A DNA stretch of 64,000 nucleotides from Terrisporobacter othiniensis (GCF_000808015.1 NZ_JWHR01000079.1:1-64000); one strand, 5' to 3'; numbered from the stretch's first letter, positions 45,093 through 54,766 are shown. The notes: generated by a model from the sequence alone, not told the origin. Program-made: numbers and translations.

Positions 45093-45914
45093 TTGAGCTT
45101 AAATAAAAGTAATCAATTACTAGAAGAATTTTCTTGTCTTATAAGAGAAAAAAGGTGCAATAAATATGAAGGAAAATTAAAGGTAGGAGTTGACTTAGGT
45201 ACAGCTAATATTGTTTTATCTGTAGTTGATGAAAATAATAATCCTATAGCAGGAGCAACATATGGGTCAAGTGTAGTAAAAGATGGAATAGTAGTTGACT
45301 ATATGGGAGCCATAAGAATAGTAAAAATGTTAAAAGAACAAGTGGAAGAGATAATAGGAGAAAAACTATCTTATGCAGCTACTGCAATACCTCCTGGAAT
45401 AACAAAAGGAAATATAAAAGCTATTGCAAATGTAGTAGAATCAGCTGATTTAGAAGTTGTGAATATAGTTGATGAACCAACAGCAGCTTCTTATGCACTT
45501 GATATAAAAGAAGGAGTAGTAGTAGATGTCGGAGGGGGAACTACAGGCATAAGCATACTGAAAGATGGAAAAGTTATATTTACTGCAGATGAAGCTACAG
45601 GAGGTACTCATATGACTCTTGTATTAGCTGGATCTTTACAGAAAACATTTGAGGAAGCGGAAGAAGTAAAAAAACAAGCAAGTAAGGAACAAGAAGTATT
45701 TTCAATAATCAGACCTGTAGTAGAAAAAATGGCTACAATCGTTAAGAAATACATAGAAGACTATGATGTTCATGAGATATACGTGGTAGGAGGGGCTTGT
45801 TGTTTCAAAGAATTCGAAAAAATATTTGAAAAAGAAATAAAAGTGAAAACTATAAAGCCTATAGAACCACTTTTAGTAACACCTCTAGGAATAGCTATGA
45901 ATTGTACAGTTTAG
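45093..45914 (+). CDS. eutJ: EutJ-like actin/Hsp70-fold protein
   Basis: 273 residues from TTG 45093 (AGGTGA before it). Hsp70/FtsA-like ATPase motifs: KVGVDLGTANIVLSVVD, VDEPTAASYAL, VVDVGGGTTGISILKDGK and VVGGACCFKEFE. EutJ proteins are chaperone-like partners in Eut/BMC loci; the exact role is not settled. Starts 113 bases after the PduK-like gene. Confidence 0.9.
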   Translation: MSLNKSNQLLEEFSCLIREKRCNKYEGKLKVGVDLGTANIVLSVVDENNNPIAGATYGSSVVKDGIVVDYMGAIRIVKMLKEQVEEIIGEKLSYAATAIPPGITKGNIKAIANVVESADLEVVNIVDEPTAASYALDIKEGVVVDVGGGTTGISILKDGKVIFTADEATGGTHMTLVLAGSLQKTFEEAEEVKKQASKEQEVFSIIRPVVEKMATIVKKYIEDYDVHEIYVVGGACCFKEFEKIFEKEIKVKTIKPIEPLLVTPLGIAMNCTV

Positions 45915-45967
45915 AAATATTGATTAAATTGTAAAATGTTCGGTTGAAGCTAAGGGAGGATATAAAT

Positions 45968-46480
45968 TTGCCTGAAAACATAAAAGAAATTGAATCTATA
46001 ATAAGAAAAGTAATTAAAAATGAATTCTTAGATTGTAAAAATAAAGAAAAATTTAATATAGAGGATAATACATGTGTGGAACTTAATTTACAAACAGCTA
46101 AAAAAATAGCAGAATTTGCTGAAGAAAAAGCTAAAGAAATAAAAGTACCTGTGGTTATTTCAATAGTAGATAATGGGGGAAATGTAATTTTAGTTCATAG
46201 AATGGAAGATTCCCTTCTTGCAAGTATAGATATATCTTTAAATAAAGCATACACAGCAGCAAGTTTAAAAATGCCAACGGACAATCTTAAAGATTTATGC
46301 AAACCAGGAGGAGAATTATATGGTATCCAGCATACGAACAATAGATTAGTAATATTTGGAGGAGGAATACCATTTATATACAAAGGTAAAGTAGTTGGAG
46401 CTATTGGAGTAAGTGGTGGGAGTGTAGAAGAAGACATATGTGTATGTGAATATGCTCTTAGAGAAATAATGACGAAATAA
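45968..46480 (+). CDS. GlcG/HbpS-family protein (PduO C-terminal-like)
   Basis: 170 residues. TTG 45968 is preferred over TTG 45944 because AAGGGAGGA sits 7 bases before it. After an N-terminal helix (PENIKEIESIIRKVIKN), possibly lumen-targeting, comes the GlcG fold: TAKKIAEFAEEKAKEIKVPVVISIVDNGGNVILVHRME and GGGIPFIYKGKVVGAIGVSGGSVEED. The PduO relative binds haem or a cobalamin-related cofactor; here no cobalamin enzyme is present, so the ligand is open. Confidence 0.8.
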   Translation: MPENIKEIESIIRKVIKNEFLDCKNKEKFNIEDNTCVELNLQTAKKIAEFAEEKAKEIKVPVVISIVDNGGNVILVHRMEDSLLASIDISLNKAYTAASLKMPTDNLKDLCKPGGELYGIQHTNNRLVIFGGGIPFIYKGKVVGAIGVSGGSVEEDICVCEYALREIMTK

Positions 46481-46538
46481 AATTTTAAAAATATTAATTT
46501 TTTAGATAATTATATTATTAATAATGGAGGGAAATAGT

Positions 46539-47465
46539 ATGAGCATTTTATCTTTAATTGCAGCTTTTGGAGGAGGAACATTTGGTGCAGCATTAGGTGC
46601 ATTACCAGCATTTATTATGACTGGATTTGTAGCATTGGCGGGAGCTGGAATAGCTTTGGCTGGAGGAACTGATGCATTAGTAGGAAACTTAGCGTTTGGA
46701 TCTTTTTTCGGACCTCATATAGCATTTGCAGGTGGTGTTGCTGCAGCTGCTTATGCCGGTAGAAAAAGTGTGACTTCAAAAACAGGACAATTAGTAAGTG
46801 GAGATACAGTTACACTGGTTGAAGAAGACACGTTTAATGGTTCAGATATTACATTTTCTTTAAATGCAAAAGGAGATTATTCTGTTATTATTGTAGGGGG
46901 AATTTTTGGAGTAATAGGATATTTAATAAACTATTTATATGCAAATGTAATAGGCTTACAAACGGATACAGTAGCTATGACTGTTGCAACATCTGGTATA
47001 TTAGCAAGATTAATCATGGGCAAAACAGGATTATTAGGAAAATATACAGATAAAGGACCTAGAGAATTTATATCAAAAGGTAATGAATTAATTTATAATA
47101 TTGTATTAGGTTTAATAGTAGGTGTTGTAGTAAGTTATACAGGTGCCGTATTAATAGAAAGTGGTGTGCCTATAGATTCAGTTAAAGGATCGTATCCAAT
47201 ACTATGTTTTGCAATAAGTGCAGTAATTTTAATATTTGCACAATTTGGAGCAGGAGTACCAACAACACATCATATAACTTTACCAGCGGCAAATGCATTT
47301 GTATTGTCAGGAAATCCTATAGTGGGAATAATAGTTGCTATTCTATGTTCGTTATTAGGAGACTTTTTTACTAAGACATTTAATAGCTATTGTGATAGCC
47401 ATATAGATCCACCTGCTTGTACTATATTTATAATGACATTTATAATTTTTGCTATATTCGCTTAA
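46539..47465 (+). CDS. Membrane protein of the microcompartment locus (putative transporter)
   Basis: 308 residues from ATG 46539 (GGAGG 46526-46530; the earlier ATG 46524 overlaps the ribosome site). Gly/Ala-rich helices: about three at 1-80, a hydrophilic loop (SKTGQLVSGDTVTLVEEDTFNGS), then five or six more, with GVPTTHHITLPAANAF in a late loop. Not a family I can name with certainty. As the last gene before a terminator it may bring the diol in or move an end product. Confidence 0.6.
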   Translation: MSILSLIAAFGGGTFGAALGALPAFIMTGFVALAGAGIALAGGTDALVGNLAFGSFFGPHIAFAGGVAAAAYAGRKSVTSKTGQLVSGDTVTLVEEDTFNGSDITFSLNAKGDYSVIIVGGIFGVIGYLINYLYANVIGLQTDTVAMTVATSGILARLIMGKTGLLGKYTDKGPREFISKGNELIYNIVLGLIVGVVVSYTGAVLIESGVPIDSVKGSYPILCFAISAVILIFAQFGAGVPTTHHITLPAANAFVLSGNPIVGIIVAILCSLLGDFFTKTFNSYCDSHIDPPACTIFIMTFIIFAIFA

Positions 47466-47504
47466 GGTTATATAACATTTATTTTTTTACGACTAATAAA
47501 ATAT

Positions 47505-47551
47505 AAAGGACTTACTAAGTATAAGAAAACCTTAACAAATGTAAGTCCTTT
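47505..47551. terminator. Bidirectional terminator ending the microcompartment operon
   Basis: AAAGGACTTAC pairs with GTAAGTCCTTT across about 25 bases that hold a smaller AAGG/CCTT pair. Serves the operon on + and the cysteine desulfurase gene on -. Confidence 0.8.
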
Positions 47552-47567
47552 TGTAATTTAACTCTAT

Positions 47568-48731
47568 TTAAATCTCGGACTTACTACTAATTATATTTTT
47601 TAATGATTCAATGACATAATTAATATCGTCTACTGAATTAAAATGTCCGAAACTAAATCTTACACTTCCATTAGGAAAGGTACCGAGAGTTTTATGGGCA
47701 GAAGGAGCACAGTGCAAGCCACTTCTCGTTTGAATATTATAAAATTTATCAAGCTGGTGACACACTAATCCATTATCTAAGTTTTTAAAATCAAGACTAA
47801 CTACGCTAGTTCTATTTTCCATATCTTTTTTTCCTATTAATAATATTTCGTCAATATCTGAAATGGCATCTATAAATACTTTTGTTAAGTACATTTCTTT
47901 TTCATATATATTTTTAATTCCTACTTCCATTAAGTATTTTAAGGAAGAGTTAAGACCATAGATAGCAGGAATATTAGCAGTTCCACTTTCATATTTGTCT
48001 GGCATGTATATAGGTTGAACTTCCTGTTCTGATAAACTTCCAGTTCCCCCTTCAATAAGAGGATCAACTAAAGGGACAATCTCATCTCTAATCAAAAAAC
48101 CACCTATGCCTTGTGGACCAAGGAGACCTTTGTGACCAGTAAAACACAGTATATCAATATTGTTTTTTCTCATACTTATATCTATTATTCCTGCAGTTTG
48201 GGCACTATCAACTATGAAGATTATATTATGATTTTTACATATTTGACCAATTTCGTCTATTGGGAGTAATGTACCACAAACATTAGAGCAATGAGTCATA
48301 ACAATAGCCTTTGTTTTTTCTGTTATAGATGACTCAACATTTTTCACATCTATCTCGCCCAGATTATTACAAGGTATTTTAGTCATTGTAATACCTTTTC
48401 TGATTAAAGAACTTAAAGGTCTCATAACAGCATTATGTTCCATAGAAGAGACTATAACATTATCCCCTTCTGATAGAAGTCCCTTTAGAACCATGTTTAA
48501 ACTAGTTGTAATATTAGAAGTGAATATTACATTTTCTGGTTTATCAAAATCAAATAGTTCGCATAATAATTCTCTCGTTTCATAGACCGCATTTTCAGCT
48601 TCATAAGAAGAAGAATAAGCCCCACGATTAACATTACAGCCAATGTTGTTTATATAATTAATCATAGATTCGCCAACTTGTGGTGCTTTTGGGTAAGATG
48701 TAGCCCCGTTATCACAATAAATTTTTCTCAT
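47568..48731 (-). CDS. Class V aminotransferase: cysteine desulfurase / selenocysteine lyase-like
   Basis: 387 residues from ATG 48731, which has AGGAGG before it and starts MRKIYCDNGATSYPKA; an upstream in-frame start (48836) lacks this. PLP lysine in FTGHKGLLGPQGIGG; catalytic cysteine in RSGLHCAPSAHK. Removes S (or Se) from cysteine. Its divergent neighbours (YedE, TusA-like, DUF3343) are typical of selenium handling, so Se delivery is likely. Confidence 0.88.
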   Translation of the reverse strand: MRKIYCDNGATSYPKAPQVGESMINYINNIGCNVNRGAYSSSYEAENAVYETRELLCELFDFDKPENVIFTSNITTSLNMVLKGLLSEGDNVIVSSMEHNAVMRPLSSLIRKGITMTKIPCNNLGEIDVKNVESSITEKTKAIVMTHCSNVCGTLLPIDEIGQICKNHNIIFIVDSAQTAGIIDISMRKNNIDILCFTGHKGLLGPQGIGGFLIRDEIVPLVDPLIEGGTGSLSEQEVQPIYMPDKYESGTANIPAIYGLNSSLKYLMEVGIKNIYEKEMYLTKVFIDAISDIDEILLIGKKDMENRTSVVSLDFKNLDNGLVCHQLDKFYNIQTRSGLHCAPSAHKTLGTFPNGSVRFSFGHFNSVDDINYVIESLKNIISSKSEI

Positions 48732-48918
48732 TGGTAGCCTCCTATTTTTATATCTCAAGTTTAATATAGCATCATTATATAGATATCGATTATAGTTTTT
48801 TTCTATAAATGAATTAGCTATATTGAAAGTTTGCATAATGGATGGAAAATCATTTCTTTTGACTGCTTTCGTGATACTATGAAATTGAAATGATATATAT
48901 GATTATAGGAGGGAGTAT

Positions 48919-49998
48919 ATGAAAGAAAAAAGAAATATTATTGTTGGAGGGGCTATTATAGGTTTATTGGCAGTAATTTCTGTATATTTTGGGAATCCAA
49001 AGAATATGGGGATTTGTGTGGCATGTTTCATAAGAGATATATCAGGAGCATTAGGCTTACATGGTGCAGCGGTAGTACAATATGCAAGACCAGAAATAAT
49101 GGGAATGATACTAGGAGCATTTATAATAGCCGTTTCTAAAAAAGAATTTGCATCTCGTGGAGGTTCTTCACCTTTTATTAGATTTTGCTTAGGTTTTATG
49201 ATCATGATAGGTGCATTAATGTTTTTAGGTTGCCCTACTAGAATGGTACTAAGATTAGCAGGTGGAGATTTTAATGCAATATTTGGTATATTAGGTTTTG
49301 TTGCAGGTATTGCTATAGGAATTGTATTTTTAAATAAGGGATTCTCATTAAAAAGAAATTATAAACAAACTAAGATGGAAGGGTACATACTTCCAATTAT
49401 AAATGTAGTTTTATTTGTAATGTTAATTACATCTTCTACATTATTAATATTTTCTCAAGAGGGACCAGGTTCAATGCATGCACCAGCTTTTCTAGCTTTA
49501 GGAATAGGACTAGCAGTTGGGATTATATGCCAAAGAACTAGACTGTGTATGGCTGGAGGAATAAGGGATTTAATATTATTTAAGGATTCTTATTTAATAT
49601 GTGGATTTTTAGCAATGTTAGTGGCAGCTTTTGTTGGAAATTTAATGTTTGGATTTTTCAACCCTGGATTTGTAGAACAGCCAATTGCACATAATGATGG
49701 ATTATGGAACTTCTTAGGTATGGTAGTAGTTGGATGGGGGTCTATTCTTTTAGGAGGTTGCCCTATGAGACAATTAATATTAGCTGGAGAAGGAAATGTT
49801 GATTCTGTTGTGACAATTCTGGGATTATTAGTAGGAGGAGCGTTTGCTCATAACTTCAAGTTGGCTGCATCTGCAGAAGGTCCAACTCCAAATGGACAAA
49901 TAGCAGTTATAATATGCTTTGTTGTGCTTGGATTAATATCATACTTTAGTTTGGAAAGAAGTAAAGTTAAAGAGAAGGGGGATGTTAAAGTTGGCTAA
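48919..49998 (+). CDS. yedE: YedE-type selenium/sulfur transporter
   Basis: 359 residues, about ten helices, with a repeated motif: GICVACFIRDISGALGLH, FLGCPTRMVLRLAGGD in the first half; GIICQRTRLCMAGGIRD, LLGGCPMRQLILAGEGN in the second. The paired GCP(T/M)R cysteines are the hallmark of the YedE/YeeE channel family. AGGAGG ribosome site. Overlaps the TusA-like gene, so they act together in Se or S import and relay. Confidence 0.88.
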   Translation: MKEKRNIIVGGAIIGLLAVISVYFGNPKNMGICVACFIRDISGALGLHGAAVVQYARPEIMGMILGAFIIAVSKKEFASRGGSSPFIRFCLGFMIMIGALMFLGCPTRMVLRLAGGDFNAIFGILGFVAGIAIGIVFLNKGFSLKRNYKQTKMEGYILPIINVVLFVMLITSSTLLIFSQEGPGSMHAPAFLALGIGLAVGIICQRTRLCMAGGIRDLILFKDSYLICGFLAMLVAAFVGNLMFGFFNPGFVEQPIAHNDGLWNFLGMVVVGWGSILLGGCPMRQLILAGEGNVDSVVTILGLLVGGAFAHNFKLAASAEGPTPNGQIAVIICFVVLGLISYFSLERSKVKEKGDVKVG

Positions 49999-50200
49999 AA
50001 AAGTAGATGCAAGAGGTTATTCTTGCCCACAACCAGTTCTTTTAACAAAAAAAGCATTGGAAGAAGATACCTCTGGAGCTGAAATATTAGTTGATAATAA
50101 TACGGCTTGTATGAATGTTAAAAGATATATGGAACATGCGGGCTATAATGTAAGTATAAAAGAATTAGAAGAAGATTTTCTAGTAGTAGGTGCAAAATAG
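49991..50200 (+). CDS. TusA/YedF-like sulfur or selenium carrier
   Basis: 69 residues from TTG 49991, 10 bases after AAGGGG; an ATG at 49982 abuts that site. DARGYSCPQPVLLTKKAL carries the single reactive cysteine of TusA proteins (CPxP). It overlaps the end of yedE by 8 bases. Takes up the chalcogen from the transporter or desulfurase and passes it on. Confidence 0.88.
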   Translation: MAKKVDARGYSCPQPVLLTKKALEEDTSGAEILVDNNTACMNVKRYMEHAGYNVSIKELEEDFLVVGAK

Positions 50201-50201
50201 A

Positions 50202-50444
50202 ATGAAATATTTTATTACATTTTTTACTCATTCTGGGGCAATTAAGTTTTCTAGATTACTTAATAGAAAAAATATTTTAAATGAAACTTCACCAGTTCCT
50301 AGAAAAATAAGTTCCAATTGTGGAATAGGTGTAAGTTTTATTTATGAAGATGACATTGAATCATTATATATAGATGATATTGAAAGAATTTACTATGTAT
50401 CAGGGGATAAGTATAGTCTATATAGAGATTTTGATGAATCTTAA
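50202..50444 (+). CDS. DUF3343 protein, putative Se/S carrier
   Basis: 80 residues from ATG 50202, one base after the TusA-like stop (a GTG at 50190 is the other option). MKYFITFFTHSGAIKFSRLL and PVPRKISSNCGIGVSFIYED are typical of DUF3343 proteins that accompany YedE/YedF; the cysteine in SSNCG is the likely reactive residue. Same operon. Confidence 0.82.
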   Translation: MKYFITFFTHSGAIKFSRLLNRKNILNETSPVPRKISSNCGIGVSFIYEDDIESLYIDDIERIYYVSGDKYSLYRDFDES

Positions 50445-50528
50445 AAGGTAGCAATAAAAAACATTGTTATTATATGACCAACAGGAATATAGGAAGACAT
50501 AATGATAGATTTACATTACATGAATAAG

Positions 50529-50556
50529 AACCATTACCCAATATTTACATATGATA
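50529..50556 (+). promoter_or_regulatory. Candidate sigma-K-like promoter
   Basis: AACC, 15 bases, then CATATGATA fits the sporulation sigma-K pattern (mACm, CATAnnnTA), about 40 bases before the Pro/Gly-repeat gene. Weak evidence by itself. Confidence 0.25.
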
Positions 50557-50596
50557 TATAGAACATTATTTATATCACAAAAAAGGGGAATCAACA

Positions 50597-51160
50597 ATGG
50601 ATAGAAATTATTGGCAAGAATATTGGGATAATTATTATAAGTTTATGGCTGTATATCTTAGAGAGGTACAGGAAGCATATCCTGAGATGGATATTAAAAG
50701 TGAATACACAGAAGTTGCTAGTTTATTTGAGCCTGTTATGCCTATAGAGGAGTACCAGACTTATGAGCCATATGACAATAGCGGAGGTGATAACAATTCA
50801 GAAATGGATGACGATCCACCTCTTATATCACCTGCTGGTGGGCCATCTGCTGCACCTTTTATATTTCCTGGTGGAGGATCATTTCCTCAGCCATTTACAC
50901 CACCTGGCGGAGGACAAAACCCTCAACCATTCATATCACCTGGCGGTGGTCAATTCACTATAAACAATTGTAGAAGAATGGCAATTGTTAGAATAGAAAT
51001 GAGAAGAGGGTTTAATCCTGGCAATTTCTTTATGGTAGTAGATAGAGCTGATAATAGAAGTATTCAAGGATTTAGAATAGCTTGCGAAGGTAATAGAGTT
51101 AGATTTGTACCAATGGCTGTAGAATATAGAAATATTAACCTTATAGAATGCGCATTTTAG
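50597..51160 (+). CDS. Pro/Gly-repeat hypothetical protein (possible spore-surface protein)
   Basis: 187 residues, no signal peptide. Residues 1-55 are aromatic and acidic (NYWQEYWDNYYKFMAVYL); 55-120 hold an acidic spacer and tandem Pro-x-Gly-Gly repeats (PAGGP, FPGGGS, PPGGGQ, SPGGGQ) separated by F-x-Q-P-F; 120-187 form a small beta-rich domain (MAIVRIEMRRGFNPGNFFMVV..). AAAAGGGG ribosome site and its own terminator. I do not recognise the family; repeats and a sigma-K-like promoter hint at spore coat, which is speculative. Confidence 0.6.
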   Translation: MDRNYWQEYWDNYYKFMAVYLREVQEAYPEMDIKSEYTEVASLFEPVMPIEEYQTYEPYDNSGGDNNSEMDDDPPLISPAGGPSAAPFIFPGGGSFPQPFTPPGGGQNPQPFISPGGGQFTINNCRRMAIVRIEMRRGFNPGNFFMVVDRADNRSIQGFRIACEGNRVRFVPMAVEYRNINLIECAF

Positions 51161-51246
51161 ATGTAAGAAAAGGAAAGATATTACAAGGGATTAATTGTAT
51201 TGTAAAAACATATGGGGGATACAATTGAAGAGATAAATATAAAAAT

Positions 51247-51287
51247 AAAAGGGATACTATATATGATAAATATAGTATTCCTTTTTT
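51247..51287 (+). terminator. Rho-independent terminator
   Basis: AAAGGGATACTATA pairs with TATAGTATTCCTTTT and runs into T. Ends the Pro/Gly-repeat gene. Confidence 0.85.
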
Positions 51288-51403
51288 ATATACAACCAAA
51301 ATGTAGTTAAGAAGCTAAATATATAGTATAATATTTAAGCATTAAGAAAAAATTATCCTTGATAAACAATAACTAAACATAAGAGAGGGACAATAAAAAT
51401 AGC

Positions 51404-54400
51404 ATGTGGGTAATAAAAAATATATTAAGAATCATAACAATATTAATATGTATAAATACTAGCATATACACAGTAAATGCAATGGATAACATAAACTTCA
51501 AAAACATAACAATAGAAGAAGGATTATCTCAAAGTACTGTAGAAACCATGCTACAAGACAGCAAAGGCTATTTATGGTTTGGAACAAATGACGGTCTAAA
51601 CAGGTATAATGGATATGAATTCAAAGTATATAAGAAGAACAAAAACTCACAAAATAGCTTAGTCAGTAACTATATTATAGATATAAAAGAAGACAAAGAA
51701 GGAAACATATGGGTAGGAACACCAGGTGGAGTAAGTAAAATTAACTCGAAAAACGATAACATAACAAACTATACAACTGAAAAGGATAAAGGTAATTTAT
51801 CTAATAACAATGTATGTGAAATTTTAGTTACGAGAGAAGGTAATATATTAGTAGCAACTAATGATGGACTTAACTTATATGATAAAGAAAATGATAAATT
51901 TAACAGAATCTTATATAAAAATAAGGTTATAACTAATCAGTCAATATATACTATAGCCCAAGATATTAATGGTGATATATGGATAGGAACCACAGATGGC
52001 TTAAACAAGATAGATGTTAAATCAAATAAAATAGAAAAAATATACAGTTCAGATGAGAAAAACTCCATTAGTGATAACTGGATTTACAAAATTTATAGTG
52101 ATAAAGATGGATATCTGTGGGTTGGAACTTATGATGAAGGACTTAATAAAATTAATATAGAGAACAATGAAATTACAGTATATAAGAATATAAAGAATGA
52201 CGAACATTCTTTAGGTGGAAATTATGTAAAAAATATATTGCAAGATAGCAACGGTACTATTTGGGTGTGTACAAACGAGGGTTTATCTAAGTATGTACAC
52301 AGTGAAGATAAATTTATTACTTACACTAACAAACCTTATGATAGATATAGTATTGTAGATAATAATACATTTTCTATTATTGAAGATAAAAACGGTTTGA
52401 TATTAGTAGGAACATATAAAGGAGTCAGTATATTTGATCCTAATAATAAAATTCAACATTATAAAAATGATCCATTTGATAGTAATTCTTTAAGTGAAAA
52501 TTCAGTATATGGCATATATGAAGATAAAGAAGGGGTTATGTGGGTAGGTACTAGCTCTACAGGAATTAATATTATTGATAGAGATAGCGAAACCATACAA
52601 CATATTACTACAGATGATGGATTAGTAAGTAATACAATCAATGATATTGCAGGATATGATAAATACATATGGGCAGGAACTAGTAATGGTCTTAATAAAA
52701 TAGATAAAAACAATAATACAATAGAAGATTACAACTCCAATGAAATATTGAGTTCAATGAGAATAAAATACTTATATTTAGATAGTAAAAAATATTTATG
52801 GATGGGCACATCAGAAGGTATTTTTGTATTAAACACATACACAGATGAAGTTACAGATCTCTCATATATACTTAGTGATAACAACGTGAATGACACCTAT
52901 ATAGAAACTATTTATGAAGATGCAGAAGATAACTATTGGATAGGTACATTTTTAGAAGGGTATCTAATTAAAATAGATACAAAGAATAAAAGTGTTAAAG
53001 TATTTAAGGATAAAATAGATTCAAAATCTGTTAGAACTATAGCAGAGGATGACAAATACATGTGGATTGGTACTAGTGATGGGTTATGCAAGTTGGATAA
53101 GAAAACAAATAAACTTGTAACTTATACAGAAGATGATGGTTTATCAAATAACAATATTTATGGAATTTTAATAGATAATCATGGAAATCTATGGATGAGT
53201 ACTAATAATGGAATATCTAAATTTGATGTTAATGAAGATAAATTTGTAAACTTATATTTAGAAGATGGTCTTCAAAGTAATGAATTTAATGGAGGTTCCT
53301 ATTATAAAAATAGCAAAGGTGAATTTTTATTTGGAGGTATTAATGGATTAAACATATTTAATCCAGATGAGATAATAGTGGGAGAATATTCACCAAAGGT
53401 AGTATTTGAGCAATTTATTGTAAAAGGCGAAATATATAATAATATTAATAATCTAGAATTTAAATACAATGAAAATATCATTAGCATAAATTACTTTTTA
53501 CCAAATTATAAAAATATAAAAGGTATACAATATCAATATAAATTAGAGGGGATAGATAAGTATTGGCACCTTACTAACAATAATGAAATAATCTATAATA
53601 ATTTGTCCCCAGGTAAATATGAAATTAAAATAAAAGCAAGAAATAACACTGGTGTTATTAGTGGAGAAAGTAGCGTGAAGTTTACTATAAAACCACCAAT
53701 TTGGCTAAGCAAAGGTGCTTATCTTGTATATTTTTTATTAATAATTCTATTCATATATACACAAAAACATAAGATAAAAAGGCTAGATAAATTAGTAAGC
53801 GAAAGAACCAAAGAGCTAAGTGACGAGATGGAAAAAAGCAATGAATTACTAAATAAAGTTATACAGTTAGAAAGAAATAAAAATAACTATTTTGTAAATT
53901 TATCTCATGAGCTTAGAACTCCTTTAAATGTAATATTTTCAACAGAGCAGCTGATTACAACTTTAAATAAAAAGGAATCTGGAATATCAAGGGAAAAAAT
54001 AAACTATTATATGGAGATAGTGAGGAGAAATTCTCAGCGTCTTTTAAAATTAATAAATAATATTATTGATACAAATAAAGTGGAGCATGGAAATTATCAA
54101 ATAGATATAAAAGAGGAAAATATCGTTTATATAGTAGAAGAGGCAGCATTAAGTTTAAAGGATTATATAGAAAATAAAAATATAGAACTTGTTATAGAAC
54201 CTGATATGGAAGAAAAAATTATTCAATGTGATAAATATGAAATCGAAAGATGTATAGTCAACTTGATGAGTAATGCAGCTAAGTTTACTCCTAAGGGAGG
54301 ACGTATCGATGTTCTTATAAAAGATTTAGGAAATCAAGTTGAAATAATTATTAAGGATACGGGCATTGGTATAGATGAAAAATATCATAGTTCTATATTC

Positions 54401-54571
54401 GATAGATTTAATCAGATTATAGATGAGAAGTCTGAAGCTAAGGGTGGTAGTGGGCTTGGTTTAACTATTACAAAACATATTATAGACTTGCACAATGGTG
54501 AAATATCTGTCTCTAGTGAAGTGAATAAAGGCAGCACTTTTAAGATTGTTTTAAAAGAAAAAATAAATTAA
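51404..54571 (+). CDS. Two-component sensor kinase with periplasmic beta-propeller
   Basis: 1055 residues. Signal-anchor helix at 5-26; about fourteen Reg_prop repeats (W(I/V)GTxxGLxK/YxxxxxxF) over 35-670 form two propellers outside the cell; Y_Y_Y domain (YKLEGIDKYW.., YNNLSPGKYEIKIKA) about 690-770; a membrane helix near 775-790; HisKA with FVNLSHELRTPLN; HATPase with NAAKFTPKGG, DTGIGI and GSGLGLTITKH. No receiver or DNA-binding domain is attached and no partner regulator is adjacent. Family members usually sense glycans or large extracellular ligands. Confidence 0.9.
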   Translation: MWVIKNILRIITILICINTSIYTVNAMDNINFKNITIEEGLSQSTVETMLQDSKGYLWFGTNDGLNRYNGYEFKVYKKNKNSQNSLVSNYIIDIKEDKEGNIWVGTPGGVSKINSKNDNITNYTTEKDKGNLSNNNVCEILVTREGNILVATNDGLNLYDKENDKFNRILYKNKVITNQSIYTIAQDINGDIWIGTTDGLNKIDVKSNKIEKIYSSDEKNSISDNWIYKIYSDKDGYLWVGTYDEGLNKINIENNEITVYKNIKNDEHSLGGNYVKNILQDSNGTIWVCTNEGLSKYVHSEDKFITYTNKPYDRYSIVDNNTFSIIEDKNGLILVGTYKGVSIFDPNNKIQHYKNDPFDSNSLSENSVYGIYEDKEGVMWVGTSSTGINIIDRDSETIQHITTDDGLVSNTINDIAGYDKYIWAGTSNGLNKIDKNNNTIEDYNSNEILSSMRIKYLYLDSKKYLWMGTSEGIFVLNTYTDEVTDLSYILSDNNVNDTYIETIYEDAEDNYWIGTFLEGYLIKIDTKNKSVKVFKDKIDSKSVRTIAEDDKYMWIGTSDGLCKLDKKTNKLVTYTEDDGLSNNNIYGILIDNHGNLWMSTNNGISKFDVNEDKFVNLYLEDGLQSNEFNGGSYYKNSKGEFLFGGINGLNIFNPDEIIVGEYSPKVVFEQFIVKGEIYNNINNLEFKYNENIISINYFLPNYKNIKGIQYQYKLEGIDKYWHLTNNNEIIYNNLSPGKYEIKIKARNNTGVISGESSVKFTIKPPIWLSKGAYLVYFLLIILFIYTQKHKIKRLDKLVSERTKELSDEMEKSNELLNKVIQLERNKNNYFVNLSHELRTPLNVIFSTEQLITTLNKKESGISREKINYYMEIVRRNSQRLLKLINNIIDTNKVEHGNYQIDIKEENIVYIVEEAALSLKDYIENKNIELVIEPDMEEKIIQCDKYEIERCIVNLMSNAAKFTPKGGRIDVLIKDLGNQVEIIIKDTGIGIDEKYHSSIFDRFNQIIDEKSEAKGGSGLGLTITKHIIDLHNGEISVSSEVNKGSTFKIVLKEKIN

Positions 54572-54649
54572 GAAATAAGGGTTATGTTACCATATATAAT
54601 AATCGAGGATTGTTACAAGACTATATAAAGTAGGACTTTTTCGGAGTAT

Positions 54650-54677
54650 AAAAAGTACATCAAATGATGTACTTTTT
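54650..54677 (+). terminator. Terminator of the sensor kinase gene
   Basis: AAAAAGTACATCA pairs perfectly with TGATGTACTTTTT around AA, then more T. Similar to the hairpin at 2115-2140. Confidence 0.85.
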
Positions 54678-54766
54678 ATTTTTTAATAAAAAAATTAGTG
54701 AAAAGGCACATAAAAAATAAAACCTTTTATAAATTTAAATCGTTATATAAATGAAAGTAGGGAGAT

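Noticed and set aside
50763..50963. Second-frame ORF over the Pro/Gly-repeat gene
   Set aside because: It is the +1 shadow of the repeat region (His/Leu-rich from shifted codons) with no ribosome site.
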